Positions 48,064-60,672 of a stretch of 64,000 nt of DNA are shown here, piece after piece. A model generated the notes under the pieces. The model searched no databases, was not told the origin of the DNA, and saw only the letters and a list, made by a program, of their open reading frames with translations. The DNA comes from Cepaea nemoralis (Eukaryota; Mollusca; Gastropoda; Stylommatophora; Helicidae). The stretch spans positions 62,001 through 126,000 of the forward strand of contig JACEFZ010011366.1 of the NCBI GenBank assembly GCA_014155875.1, in the 5' to 3' direction. The position numbers and the translations under genes were made by a program. The stretch's first letter is position 1. Each line of letters begins with the position of its first letter.

Positions 48064-48239
48064 TAATCGGCACTCAGTGGGGGATGTGATCAGTGTCACG
48101 TCTGCCGCCTTTATTTCCCAATACATTTTGATAGCTATTTTAAGCTGGCTCAACCTGGGAGTGTAGGTCAAGAACAATAACATATGATTCAGAAAACTGG
48201 GGTTGGAGTACACATCTCTGAATGAGACCAAGGGCAGAC

Positions 48240-48249
48240 AACTGATGTA

Positions 48250-48280
<31 letters not shown>

Positions 48281-48880
48281 TAGGAATCGACATCACAGCA
48301 TTCGGGGCATTCCCATAAGTGCTCCGTCCCCATCCTCAGCAGCCAGCGAAGAGTTCCAGCACTAATAGTACCAGTAGCAATCTGATTATAAGTCCGCCTC
48401 GAATTTCCTTTGAGCGTTGAGCGTCGGCCAGATCCCTTCGTCGCTCCTCGTTGTCTCATTCTTTCCAGACCATGGTAATCCATTTACTCCTCCGAGGTGT
48501 GCACGTGCTCCCACAAGGCCGCAACCACGTCTGCCTTGTCATGTATCAATACTCCACCAAGTTCTGCAGAGCCAGCCAATCTGTCCGCCTGTTTATTTCC
48601 CAGCACACCGGCATGCCCCGGAGAAAAGACCCAGGCGATGCTTGTCACCCGTGACCTCCGAAGCGAAGCAAGCCACTCCGCACGAAGTCTGCCCGTCCTG
48701 ACCCTCGTCAGCATGCTTTCTGAGTCAGTTACAATCACGATGTGTGTGTGTGTGTGTGTGTGTGTGTGTCGTATTCTCCATCCAGCGGAGAGTCGCAGTG
48801 ACTGCCTCCGCTTCCATTCTTAAGCTGGAACTGATGTAATCTGGCCTGTATAGAGGGCAAATACAGAGAGGCAGCTCTTG
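48240..48880 (-). mobile_element. LINE RNase H fragment with (AATC)n tail
   Basis: The minus strand gives SSLRMEAEAVTATLRWMENT, then a (CA)n expansion (48741-48769), then VTDSESMLTRVRTGRLRAEW, AWVFSPGHAGVLGNKQADRL and GTLRWLLRMGTEHLWECPEC. This is an I-group-type RNase H and tail, related to but distinct from the copy at 42124-43017. The 3' end has (AATC)n at 48281-48252. The microsatellite lies inside the domain between its second and third catalytic blocks and breaks the frame. Confidence 0.8.
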
Positions 48881-49550
48881 GTCAAAGGAAATGATGGACA
48901 TGTGGTGGGAAAGAGTGCGAGAGGACAAGAGGAAGACAACACTAAATGTCAGTGAACAACATCAAGAGATGGACTGGAAGAAACTGTTATGGATGCACAG
49001 ATACAATGCAGGACATAGGGTGTTCATAATTCATTACAGACGAACTTCAATGTGGAGATGGCAATTGGTGATGATAAATATGACACCTCAGAAGTTGGGG
49101 TGGGTTCGCCTGATGGCGAGGAAGACTGGTAATAGGGAAAGCTAATCCACCCGCAAAAATCAGTTCAGTACCATGGGAATTGTAGAACGTAAAAGGCCTA
49201 CACTTGAGTTAAATCGAGCTAGCACAATAAAATAAAAATAATTATGACAATGAAAAAAAAAAAAATAATAATCTGGAACACTATTTGCGTTTCCTCTAGT
49301 AGATATGTGATTTTGTTTTAGAAGAATGTCATAGACAGAGAATAATGTGCAGAATAGAATAGACAGAGAGGACAACAAATGCTGAGGTATTGAGGCCTAT
49401 AGGTGCTGCAAGAACATTAAATCCATACAGAAAATGCAAATAAAATGTTTGTGATCAGAAGAGGGAGAATAGAGAAATTAGCTGTATGAAGGACACACTA
49501 GCAAGAGAGGCAGAGAAAGATGTGCGTGGGCAGTTTAAACTTCCGAGCAG
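48881..49550. other. Intron, no element recognised
   Basis: AT-rich sequence with a poly-A tract at 49253-49265. No gene or transposon is supported. Confidence 0.5.
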
Positions 49551-49659
49551 CAAAAACAGTCTAAGAAACACACACACATTAATATATCAGGTGACAGTTT
49601 GAACAGCTGGGCAATAAACAACAGTCTAAGCAACGCACTTACATTAATATAGCAGTAAC

Positions 49660-49793
49660 TATTGTTTATATGAAAAGAACTAACACAAAGATGTCTAGTT
49701 ATACTCACGTCTAGCCTATACGATTATCATGGGAATTCTCTACCTATTGTTTATACAACAAGAACCAACACAAAGATGTCTAGCCGTACTCAC
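49660..49793 (-). repeat. Two-copy duplication starting at the 5' splice site (85-bp period)
   Basis: After the donor of the 49896-49794 exon, the minus strand reads GTGAGTACGGCTAGACATCT. 85 bp later comes GTGAGTATAACTAGACATCT, followed in both copies by TTTGTGTT and ATAAACAATAG. This is a minimal version of the donor-bearing arrays of the other introns. Confidence 0.85.
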
Positions 49794-49896
49794 TTGAAAT
49801 TTCTCACGAGTCCTGCATTGATAGCAGTCAAATCAATTCTCGTCCTGTGGGCTCTCACCTCATTTGCTTCTAATACTAAAACTGGATTAGATGTAT
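49794..49896 (-). CDS. FN3 gene exon (start of an FN3 module), phase 1 to 2
   Basis: The acceptor is AAACTGTTGCAG, the donor TTTCAA|GTGAGTAC, the length 103 bp. The frame reads TSNPVLVLEANEVRAHRTRI then DLTAINAGLVRNF, equivalent to the A-B strands of the exons at 25947 and 13331. It joins the next exon by a split Lys codon. The open frame runs further upstream to 49981, but the phase-1 start at 49896 matches the other module-start exons. A farther acceptor at about 49982 is a weaker alternative. Confidence 0.7.
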
Positions 49897-50109
49897 CTGC
49901 AACAGTTTGTGGGTAATTATATATCATTCCTGCTGTACATAAATAAATTTTGTGACTTTCAGATACTTCTCTGTTTGTCAACTAACACAATTGTTCTTTT
50001 TTGAACACTTCATCTGCATGTAGGGGCTACTACACAACACTTGTGTAGTAGCTTCAAACAACTGTCACAAATATAACAATGGTGGGCAGTTCTGAGGTCG
50101 CGAGAATTA

Positions 50110-50760
50110 ACACTTACAGGCAACTGTGCTATCAAGGACTCAAGTCTCCATGAGGCTCTTATCAGATGTCTTATTAGTCTTATATTCCGGGGCAGATGGT
50201 ATCAGACGTGTGCTAGTCTTATATTCTTGGGCAGATGGTGTCAGACGTGTGCTAGTCTTATATTCCGGGGCAGATGGTGTCAGACGTGTGCTAGCCTTAT
50301 ATTCCGGGGCAGATGTTGTCAGACGTGTGCTAGTCTTATATCCCGGGGCAGATGGTGTCAGACGTGTGTTAGTCTTATATTCCGGGGCAGATGGTGTCAG
50401 ACGTGTGCTAGTCTTATATTCTGGGGCAGATGGTGTCAGAAGTGTGCTAGTCTTATATTCCGGGGCAGATGGTGTCAGACGTGAGCTAGTCTTATTTTCC
50501 GGGGCAGATGGTGTCAGACGTGAGTTAGTCTAATATTCTGGGGCAATGGTGTCAGACGTGTGCTAGTCTTATATTCTGGGGCAGATGGTGTCAGAGGTGT
50601 TCTAGTCTTATATTCCGGGGCAGATGGTGTCAGACGTGAGCTAGTCTTATTTTCCGGTGCAGATGGTGTCAGACGTGAGCTAGTCTTATAATCTGGGGCA
50701 GATGTTGTCAGACGTGAGCTAGTCTTATATTCAGGGGTAGATGGGAATAAAGCTATGCGC
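50110..50760 (-). repeat. 39-bp tandem array
   Basis: About 16 units of GTCTTATATTCCGGGGCAGA then TGGTGTCAGACGTGTGCTA. On the minus strand the period gives 13-residue repeats (LTPSAPEYKTSTR). One unit near 50545 has a 1-nt loss that breaks that frame, and the frame ends in TGA at about 50148, so coding use is not supported. Units do not contain GTAAGT. Confidence 0.92.
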
Positions 50761-53700
50761 TTTATATATCGATTATGATTAACAAAAACTGAAGATTTTC
50801 AACTTATCATACTCTCAGTAACTACACAGGATAGACAGGAAAGTAGTTGGTGCGCACCGAGAGAAAGTAGTAAGAAGTAGTCACATTATCCCATTTATCC
50901 GCTCATGCACTCTCAAAACTTTACGACGTAAAGTTTTCCTAAATCATATAATCCGCCAATCTTCAATTATCTTCATTTTTTGTTAATACGAAATGTTCTT
51001 GTCAAAAGTTATATTGATCTAAAACTTCCCTTCCACTGTCAGTATTATATATCAGCCAGCAATAATTGCCATTTTTCTCTCTCTGTTTATCACATATTAG
51101 TATAATATACCTTCGCAAGCTCCCAAAAATTATTATTTATGCTGTTACCACAGCGTCCCTACATAACTATTACTCACGTTTTTTTACTCTAACCACCCAA
51201 CAGGTGTCAATAATTTAAACTACTCGTCTCCCTTAATATAACATGGCATCCAATCCATGTATTTTCAATGAATGCTGACTTAATGCAGCTCCTATTTCAA
51301 CCCCCCAGAATCATATATTTCTACCACTTTTGTGTAGGATCCATTATAAAACCCGTCACCCAAGCATGGCATTTAACTTATGTGTTTCTAAACTACATGT
51401 ACCTTTTTAGCCACCCTGTAACTAACCCCTCATTTTCCAAACGCAGCAGCCTTCTTGCAAATACAAGGCCGAAGTTTATAGTACTTCTTACTCACAAGGG
51501 GAATACGTCTCTCTTCTAGTCCGCAGTCGTTTGTTTACTATCTTCTGAACGAAATATCCTATTATGTACTCAACAAAATCTAGTCTTATTGATCTAAACC
51601 AAATCTTTACTCTAAGTAAAACAATAACAACTTATTCTTAAACAAGGTTAATTACTATTCAATAAATAAAGTAATTCAAATATAATCACAATTCATGAGC
51701 AAACCAAAACGAAGTCAAAACAGGATATCATTCCCCCCAATATTTTAAAGACAATTTATCCCCCCCCCCCCCATTTTAAATAAATCAACCAAGTCAAAGG
51801 AAGACATTATTCAAAATAATATGACATACATGATGAAACACCGAAAATCATATTTAAATACAAGCTATCTAATGTTAGTCGCATTTTTGGACTAACAACT
51901 AATTATTCACCTACTAAGAAAACTCAACAAGTCAAATTTCAAAACTAAATGGCAATAAAGAATACATCTTCAAGACCACACAAAAATTGACATCCATATT
52001 ACCCAACTCATTACCAAAAATATTCAACATCATGTCTACTCATCAAAGCAACTCACCACAACTATTAACCAGGCTATTTGCTAACCTGTTTCTATAATTC
52101 ATCTGTAATTCACAGCTACCGTATTTCATCAATTACAAATTTCCTCTTTAAAGCAAAAAAATTTTCATCTTGCTATCTGCAAAATATTTTCTATTTGCAA
52201 GTCAAACCATTGATTATCTCCCTTCATAATATTCCATCTCTTACAAAACTAACTCATAACGACACCACTGTATTTGAAATATGAAGGAAACAATTACTGT
52301 TAACCACAGCTGAAATTGCTCCATTTACTAACTAGTGTGGCTATTTCAGCGTACACACAACTCATCTATCTACTAAGGGAAACTTGTAACTCAGCACAGC
52401 TATTTCCTAATCTAGTTGTTTCCCTCTGAATTTGATTTGTACCAAGAACTAATTCTACTTTTAAGTTTCTCGTCCACACGACGCAACTAACTTTTCATTC
52501 TCCTGCATCATCACTACTCTCCATCATCTCACCCCAACAAGTCAAGGTTACACTCCCTCCTAAGTTCATTCACTCACACTGCGACGGGAGTCACGTCACT
52601 CACAATTATAATACTCTGCCGTTCAGCTGGTTAGTCACGTTCTCTTCTTCCTCTGCTCAAACAACACATTAGCTCTAGCAATCAACATTCACAAGCAGCC
52701 TATATCTCTCCTTGTCAGCTTTACATTCTACATGCTTCTAACGATTCACATGCATCTTACATAATATTTTCTCAGAATTACTCACTTCTGTCTCTCTCGC
52801 CATTACTCCTCAATTTCCTTTACCATCTTCACTCGCTTATTCAACGATCAATTTTCAACGTCTTCTCTTCACAACTTAACTCAGACAACAAATTCCTCAC
52901 CAACCCCCATCATTCAACACCTTAATTCTGCTGCCTATACCTTTTACTCGCTGACAATCACTTTCTCCGCACACTCACATCTGCCAACGACATGGAATCT
53001 GCTTCCTAAAACACAAACGGAACGTTACTTCCCTATCTTCATTATCTCTGTCATAGAATATTCATTAATTCTGTCCAACACCACACATTCTAAACAAAAG
53101 ATATCACAAATTTACAATCATCTTCTCTCTACCTCCCAACTTTCGCATACTCACTTACTCTGTCCTCCACGAAATCATTAGTATGCTTTATCAGCGTCAC
53201 TACTCAGCCATTCTTCGCATATTCTCACGGCAGTCGTATTTTATGCTTGCTCAAACAGTGACACAAGATATACGAAACGCCCCGTACATGCATGCGCTAC
53301 TACTACTAATCACCTGACATCGTTCTATCCATGCACTCCACCCCAAAAGACTTTTCAAAGCTTCCTTCTTCAGCACGACGCACACATGTTTGTCTACACA
53401 TTTACACACGCAAAGACAACGCATAACTAAACACATCACTCTGACACTCAACTGCTCAGTCAATTATCCTCAACCTCTTCATCCTACACTATTAACGCGT
53501 CGGATTCTTTCACCTTCACCAATGCTACTATATCTGCTTCTCAAACCAACCAGCGAAATTTAAATTCTATCTCAGACATCACGTCATAGCATTTTTATAT
53601 TCTAGTTACTCTTCTAAAAGCTCTGAGTCAAGCCATCTCAAACAACACGTCAGTCTAGTACGAGCATTCATACTTAGTTTATCTCTCTCCGTGCAAATTC

Positions 53701-53961
53701 TGTGCTGAGTCTAGCCTACCTCAATCACACCAGTTATACTTTACTCAACATTATCAACCCACTCCATCCGGCCATTCCGGACAAGGGACATTTCATTTTC
53801 CACATTGTCTATTCTCCCCGCACCACTACCAAACACGAGATATTCTTTATAGCGTACCCACGTAGAATATTCCAGCACTCACCAGCTTTAGCTTTAAAAT
53901 TATCTATCAGTTGCTGTGACTCTCTATCCTTAACACTATTGGCTGCCCTGCACCATATATT
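50761..53961. other. AT-rich region, possibly remains of a Gypsy-type element 3' region
   Basis: No long frame on either strand. Short blocks recur in the 3' noncoding part of the adjacent Gypsy element: GGTGCGCACCGAG at 50850 and 54544, CTTGCTATCTGCA at 52173 and 56283, and a similar order of ATTTTAAA, CCCCCC and TTTTGGACTAAC-like blocks. This suggests a diverged relative into which the young element inserted. No LTRs are identified for it. Confidence 0.35.
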
Positions 53962-54175
53962 TGTAACAGTGTGAAGGACTAACAACCACCTGGTTTCATA
54001 TAAAGACTGTTTATTTTCTTGATGATGACAATATGGCTTCCTTCCAGTTCTAAGCCGGGATGTTTACTGCCCCCTGACAACCAACCACGTCACGACTTGA
54101 GCATCTCCCCCCATTCTCCTCCGATGCTCAATCGTGCCGTAGCCTTTTCCCATCCCCTACTCTACTTCTGTTACA
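53962..54175 (-). repeat. 3' LTR of the Gypsy element (214 bp)
   Basis: Bounded by TGTAACAG and CTGTTACA. On the minus strand it has AAAATAAACAG as a polyadenylation signal candidate and a potential hairpin GAGCATC...GATGCTC. Outside it on the pol side, the minus strand has CATGGGGAGG, a short polypurine tract. Confidence 0.92.
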
Positions 54176-56311
54176 CCTCCCCATGTTAATTAAAGAATTT
54201 TCCTTGCAAAGGAAAAATCTTTACTCCTAATCTCCTTACTCTATTCCCTCTTTTTTTTTCTTACCTCTCACAGTTCCTCTAATCTTCCCCAAACCAACTC
54301 CAACTTAAGTAAATATTCTATTCTTGCACTCTTTCTCTTGCTATTTAGTTATCATAGTTATCCACTATACAGTTATATATTCTTGGCTCGTTCTTGGCTC
54401 CTTATTGTTGTTCCTGTATAAAATATACACATCATAAGAACAGCTCGTAAAATCGTTATCGTACCTTTTGACCTTATAAAATTTCTCAGTCTTCCAGAAC
54501 ACAGGATGTACAAAAACAATGTAGTTAGAAAAAGTAAAGAAGCGGTGCGCACCGAGTGAGAAGTATAAAGAATGAATACTCAACATGACCACATTTACAT
54601 ACAGTAATGAATATTTAAGACACTCACATTTACCTCCCTTGCCAATAAAAAAATTTTTGTAAAATAATTTTTTAAAATACACCTTATGAAATAGATCTTT
54701 GTTCACTATAAAACAATTTGACATAAGTTTTCACAAGCCTTATATATTCAATATTTATATTGCCATCCACAATCTTGTCTATATCTCGCCATCTCATCTT
54801 TTACCACGAGCCCATGTTCATATTCTATGAACATTTTTAATATAATTAACGCTGGTTTTTCACAGCACCTATATCTTGCCCCCGTACATCCCATACTTAT
54901 ATACTGCCATTTACAGTCTTCCCCCAACCTTATATCAGTGGACAAAGAGAATATTTCTCTATATTATCCCTCAGTAGTTTTTATTAACTCTTTTCTGAAC
55001 GAAAAGCCTTAAACAAAACCCCATATATTTGAAAATTAAACTTACTTAACTAACTTTATAACTTATTCATTAACCATGTAACTTAATATACAAAACCATT
55101 CATGTAATCGAAATAAAATCAACACAAGACGTCATACCCCCAAATTATCTAAAGAAAAAAACACATTTTAAAATGACATAACATGCATTGTATCAAATCA
55201 GAATAAAACATTCTATTACTACCTATCACTATTGGACACTTTTACGGACCAATAGTTTTTACTCCAAATACTAGGAACACAATAATCCTATTCTAAATCA
55301 ATTAATCAAACAACAACAATCATTTTACAAGACCAAATCAAGAAAAAAAAACTTATTATATATGAGGCATTGAAACTTAGGCTCAATAAAACAATCAAAT
55401 AATAACCATCATTTTACAGTACCAACTCAAGCAAAAAAAAACATATTATATATGACTCATAAAACTCAGAGTGAATAACACACGATTTTCAAAAAAAAAC
55501 TCTCTTAAAATTACTACGTACAGTGGCCCGCCAACATTGGCCTCTCATACTAAGTAACGTAACGCATATCTATTTATACAAGTCATTCCAGTATTTCTAT
55601 GACCGAGAAAACCAAACACTTCACTGTCACATATGTATATCTGTTAACTACAGACTAATTTCTTAACTTAGAACACTCTCTACACAAAGAATCAATAATC
55701 AACACTGACCGTACCATTTATTCTCTCCCCTCATAACTTTCTATCTTTTTCTATCTTAAGTCCTAACACATCAAAACATCCGGAATATCATCTTAAGTAA
55801 GCACTGTAAACTACAGGTTGACTCCTTTTATCTATTCGTAATGTGGCGACTATTCCAATGTCAACTCAATGTAGCAGCCATCATCTACTTATCAATTATT
55901 TGTGGCCCGGCCTGCCAATTATTTCCCTTGGACCAATCATCACTATAACTTCTTAATCATTACCGTTAAACACGGCATTTCTAGCACCAATAAAAAAAAA
56001 CTATTTGCTACAGAGTACATCCAGCTACTGTACCAATATCTAATTTGTCCAATCTACGAAAAGTCACGAAGTTGAAACCTAAAATCAACCAGCAATTCCA
56101 CCACAGAGAGGAAAAAACTATATATATATGCCTCTCTCAAACCTACCTCTATATTAGTTATCTCACTGCTTAACTACTCCTCAAGACCACTTATAAAAAG
56201 TATCCATTTAATCCTTTTCTATTTCCACCGTTTCACATACTTCTTCAAGCATCACTTTCACTTCCAAACCCTGAAACTTATAACTTGCTATCTGCAGTAT
56301 TCTCTATCTAT
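54176..56311 (-). other. AT-rich 3' noncoding region of the Gypsy element
   Basis: The 2.1 kb between pol and the 3' LTR has no frame above about 120 codons and no env features (signal peptide, furin site, transmembrane anchor). It contains GGTGCGCACCGAG, also found at 50850. It could hold cis-acting RNA signals; nothing specific is visible. Confidence 0.7.
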
Positions 56312-59300
56312 CTACCTCCTACGTTTCCACTTCTTCAATAACTCCAAGTTTCTTTGAATAAGTGCTAACTCTACATCAATATCCTCTTCCTCGTACAACA
56401 TATTAGTTTCTTCCATACTACTACTTGATTCTGACTTTTCATCCATTTCTTCTTCTTCTTCTGTATGTCTGTCGTTAGCAGCCGCTAATCTCTTCTGTTC
56501 AACATCCCATCTAATTTGTCTATCCTCATTTCTTAAGGACCTTTCTAGTAGAGGCATATCTTCACCGCTTGTTGAATAATCTCTAATTCTCCTCTGTCTT
56601 TTCACTTCTCTATATCTTTGTTTATCCATTCTTCTTTTCGTTGCTTGCCTAGTATTCTTAAATGGAGCACCTATTTCTTCTTCCATACTATCATAATAAC
56701 TTTCCTTCACATTTTCTTCTTCTATTGTTTTCGGAATCGTCTGTTCTTGAGTATCTTCGTAACTTGGAGTTGCTAGTAACTGATTTTGTGCTGGTTCTTT
56801 TCTAAAACTTGGGGTTACTGTAGCTCCTCTGACAACTTGTTCATCTAAGTATCCGGTGTCTGAATAATAATTATTATTATAATTCTCATTTCTCTTCTCC
56901 TCCTCATCTCTTCTTAAGTGCTCTACGTGTGCCCTTGCCACATGTCCTGTGACCTGGTTCTTGATAGTATACGATACATTACCTAGTTTTTCCAAAACGT
57001 AATAACCTGGGATCCAACGAGCATCAAACTTAGAGTTTCTTCTATGCTTCTTGTAATAAACTCTATCACCTACTTTAAACTCCTGTAATTTTGTATTTAC
57101 ATTTTTGTACTTTTTCTGTCTTTCCCTAGCTTTAATTATATTATTCTTTAATCTTACGTGTGCTTTATGCATTTCCTGTATTATGGTCTCTTGAAATTCT
57201 TCCCCCATATACTTCCGTCTTGGTTTTAATAGATTATCTATAGGTAGTATTGGTTCTCTCCCGTGTATTAAATAGAATGGTGAAAACCCCGTGCTCTCAT
57301 TTTGATTTGTACGAATAGCGCTAAGGGCAGGTCCTAAGAATAGATCCCAATCTTTTTCATGTTCATCAACAATCTTTGCTATCACGTCGTATAACGTCCT
57401 ATGTTGACGTTCGTTTCTAGCATTTGAAGAAGGTCTATAATATGAGGTCTTTATATGTTTTATATTCAAATCTTTTAATAACTTTTCGAATTTTTTATTT
57501 ACAAACTCTCTACCATTATCCGTAAGTATACTTTGTGGGCAACTAAATCTTGGTACGAACTCTTGTAAAAAAATATTAATGACTGTATCTGCGCTCTTAT
57601 CTGGAATTGCATAAATTTCCGGCCAAAGACTGTAGACATCTACTATATGAATTAAATACACGTTTCCTGACAATGTTCTAGGGTGTGGACCTGATATATC
57701 TAAACTAATCTTTTGCATTGGGAACTGAGGAATATCTGTATCTTGTAAGGGACACTTAATTGTTTTCATATTCCTTAACCTGCATTTTTCACACGTATCT
57801 ACATATTTGCAAGCAGATTTAAACAAATTTGGCCAATAATATTTGTTCGTAAGTGCTTTCACCAACTTGTCCCGACCGAGATGTCCATTCTCATTGTGAT
57901 ATGCTTTTAAAACTTCATTTTCTAAATGTTTTGGAATATATTTCCTTAGCTGTTCGTTCCTTTCACACATATAGTATAACTGTCCATCCTCTTGTAAAAC
58001 CAAATAATTCTTTTTATATTTGTTATCTTCTGTTTCTCTTAATTTTTCTTTTATTTGTAAGACTTTTGGATCCAACTCTTGTTCTTCTTTCATATTAAAT
58101 TGTGCTAATTGTGGGTCTTCTGTTCTATGTTCAGACTCTTGATCCGATGGTAAACTCTCAAATTCTTCCCTATTTATTATGGCAGAATCTAAAATATTTA
58201 CTTGCCAGTTTCGGTCGTCTATCTCTGGTTCAGCTTCATCTTCGGTGTCTCCTGATGACTGTGGGTACGGAATCCTAGATAATAAATCAGCGCATGTGTT
58301 AATCCTACCTGGAATGTACTCAATTTTCGTGTTGTATCCCTGTAGATTCAATGCCCACGTCTGTATTTTCCTGTTCTGCACTGGAGCTTCTAAAAAAGAC
58401 TTTAAAGGCATATGGTCAGTTCTAATAACAAAATTCGCGTTATGTAAGTAGTAATTTAGTTTCTGAAGAGCATAATGAATGGCATATGCCTCTTTTTCAA
58501 TAGTCGTCCATTTCCGTTGTGATTTGCTAAGTTTATGAGATAAGAAATAGATTGGCCTTTCATTTTTAACCCCTGGTATTCCAGACTCTTTTCCTTCATA
58601 TGGTTGAACCAAACATGCTCCTATTGCATTGTCCGAAGCATCTGTGTACAGTATTAGCTGTTTGTTTAAGTCTGGATGCGTCAATAGTGGTACCAGTGTT
58701 AAGCTGTTTTTTAAATACTCGAACGCTTTTTGACACTCATCATCCCACTTAAATCTAGCGTATTTGCCTGTTAAATTTGTAATAGGTTCTGCTATCTTTG
58801 AAAACGCTGGGACAAACCGCCTATAATACGCACAAGTTCCTATAAACGCACGCACTTCCTTAACGTTAGTTGGAGGAGGTAACTCTTTAATAACCTTTAT
58901 CTTGTCCTGGTCTGGTTTAATACCTTCTCTATTTATAATATACCCCAAATATTTTGTTTCTGTCTTTAAAAACTGGCATTTACTAAGCTTCAATTTTACG
59001 TCATGTCTTCTTAACCTGTCAAACACTAGTCTAATATGTTTTAAATGATCCTCTATATCTCCTGCTGTAAAAATGAGTATGTCGTCTATATATGCTAGTG
59101 CAAACTTTTGCATACCTTCTAATACTTCATTTATTAAGAGCATATAGTGAGACGGCGCCGTTCGAACCCCGAATGGCATACGTAAGAATTCGTAAGAACC
59201 CATATGAGTACAAAAAGCACTCTTCTTTTGCGCGTCCTTCGACATCGGAATACACCAGAATCCTGACCTTGCGTCCAGCGTCGTGAAATATGTAGAGCCA

Positions 59301-60672
59301 TTAAGCAGCCCCAAAATATCATCAATTACTGGCAGTGGGTACGCTACATTCTTGGTGATTTTGTTCAACGCCCTGTAGTCGCAGCAGAAGCGACTCGAAC
59401 CATCAGGTTTGGCCACGATGACGACCGGAGATGACCATTCTGACTTCGACCTTGTTATTATTCCTGCTTTCAACATCTCTTCTATTGCCTTTTCCACGAT
59501 TTCTCTATTTCTTAATGGAGTTCTATATGGTTTTAAACTAATTGGTGGATGGTCTCCTGTGTCTATTTCCATTGTAACTGTTTGTGTCTTTCCCAATTCT
59601 AAATCATTAATTGCAAATACATCCTGATTTTGCTTTATAAGTTGTTCTAACACTTCCTTATTTTCTGGCGGAGCTTTTAACTGTGACAACAATTCTTGTT
59701 CCCTTGTCATTTTGTCTAGTGAATGTATTTGGGCTGTATTTCTTCTGGATGGATGGATCAATTCATCCATTCTGACGTTCCCTCTTCTTCCGCGTCCGCG
59801 TCTGTTATTAACTCTTTCACTAGAAGTTTCTGAATAACTTGTTCCCGACATTTCTGCTCTATCCGTTGTCAATATGTCATTAATGTTATGTTCTAGTTTA
59901 GCTATTACACATCCTCTGTATAATTTGATTTCTCTACCTGTGTTGTTGATAATCATCACTGGAAAGGTTAAGTGTTTATCCAACGCTATTATTCCATCTG
60001 GAACTTCCAAACCAGGCTCACCAATTACTTCCTCTTGCAACTCAGTGATTCTGACTGTTTTTCCTGCCACATAATATGGGTTTCTCTTCAGCTTTGCTTG
60101 TATCAAATTAACCGACTGTGGTTTTAACGTCGTGGACATTTTAACTCTAACTAGTGCTGATATATGCATGTCTTCCTCCATATCTACATAGACGTCCTTG
60201 AATTTTAATTTATGTAAATCATAGAAAAGTCTTACTCCATTTTTTATTAAAAAATCTCTTCCTATCAACATGTTTCTATTTAAATCCTTCACTACATGAA
60301 AAAGATGTCTTATGTTGATCCCTCCTAACTTAAAATTTATCATTGTTTGTCCAATTACTTGTAAATTCTGTCCAGTAACAGAGTGTAAATTATTATGACT
60401 CTTAAATACTCTACAATTTCTCACTATTTTGTATAGAAAACTTTCTTTTACTACACTAACCTGAGCTCCCGAATCAATTAATGTACGAATTCTATACTTT
60501 CCTATTTCTATTATACAAGAGCTATAATCTGTTTTATTTTCTATAAATTGCTTGACTTCATCTAGTTGAAAATATTCTCTGTTCGTCCTACTATACCTGT
60601 TATTAACATATTCTCTAAACCTTGGGACCTTATTATTTCCCTTCCTACCATAGGTCCCATTTAATAGGTAGG
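56312..60672 (-). CDS. pol: Gypsy Pol polyprotein (PR-RT-RNase H-integrase), -1 frame to Gag
   Basis: The frame is open from inside the gag end to 56312, in the -1 frame relative to gag. Protease: IRTLIDSGAQVSVV, with DSG near 60470. RT: FTTLDARSGFWCIPM, LRMPFGVRTAPSHY and the catalytic YIDD near 59095. RNase H: LYTDASDNAIG, TTIEKEAYAIHYAL, IRTDHMPL. Integrase: GHLGRDKLVKAL with CEKC, then D in SLDISGPHPR, D in LTDNGREF and E in NARNERQH, with 35 residues between the last two. A GPY/F-like WIPGYYVLEKLGNVSY and an acidic/basic tail follow. No pol-frame ATG precedes the protease, so ribosomal frameshifting is likely. I find no canonical slippery heptamer in the 55-nt overlap. Confidence 0.93.

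Noticed and set aside
50110..50760. Mucin-like minus-strand repeats (LTPSAPEYKTSTR) as an extra exon of the FN3 gene
   Set aside because: A one-base loss near 50545 breaks the frame, it ends in a stop, and no donor joins it in phase with the exon at 49896.
54176..56311. env gene in the Gypsy element, making it an errantivirus-like element
   Set aside because: No frame with signal peptide, cleavage site or membrane anchor is seen; only short AT-rich frames.
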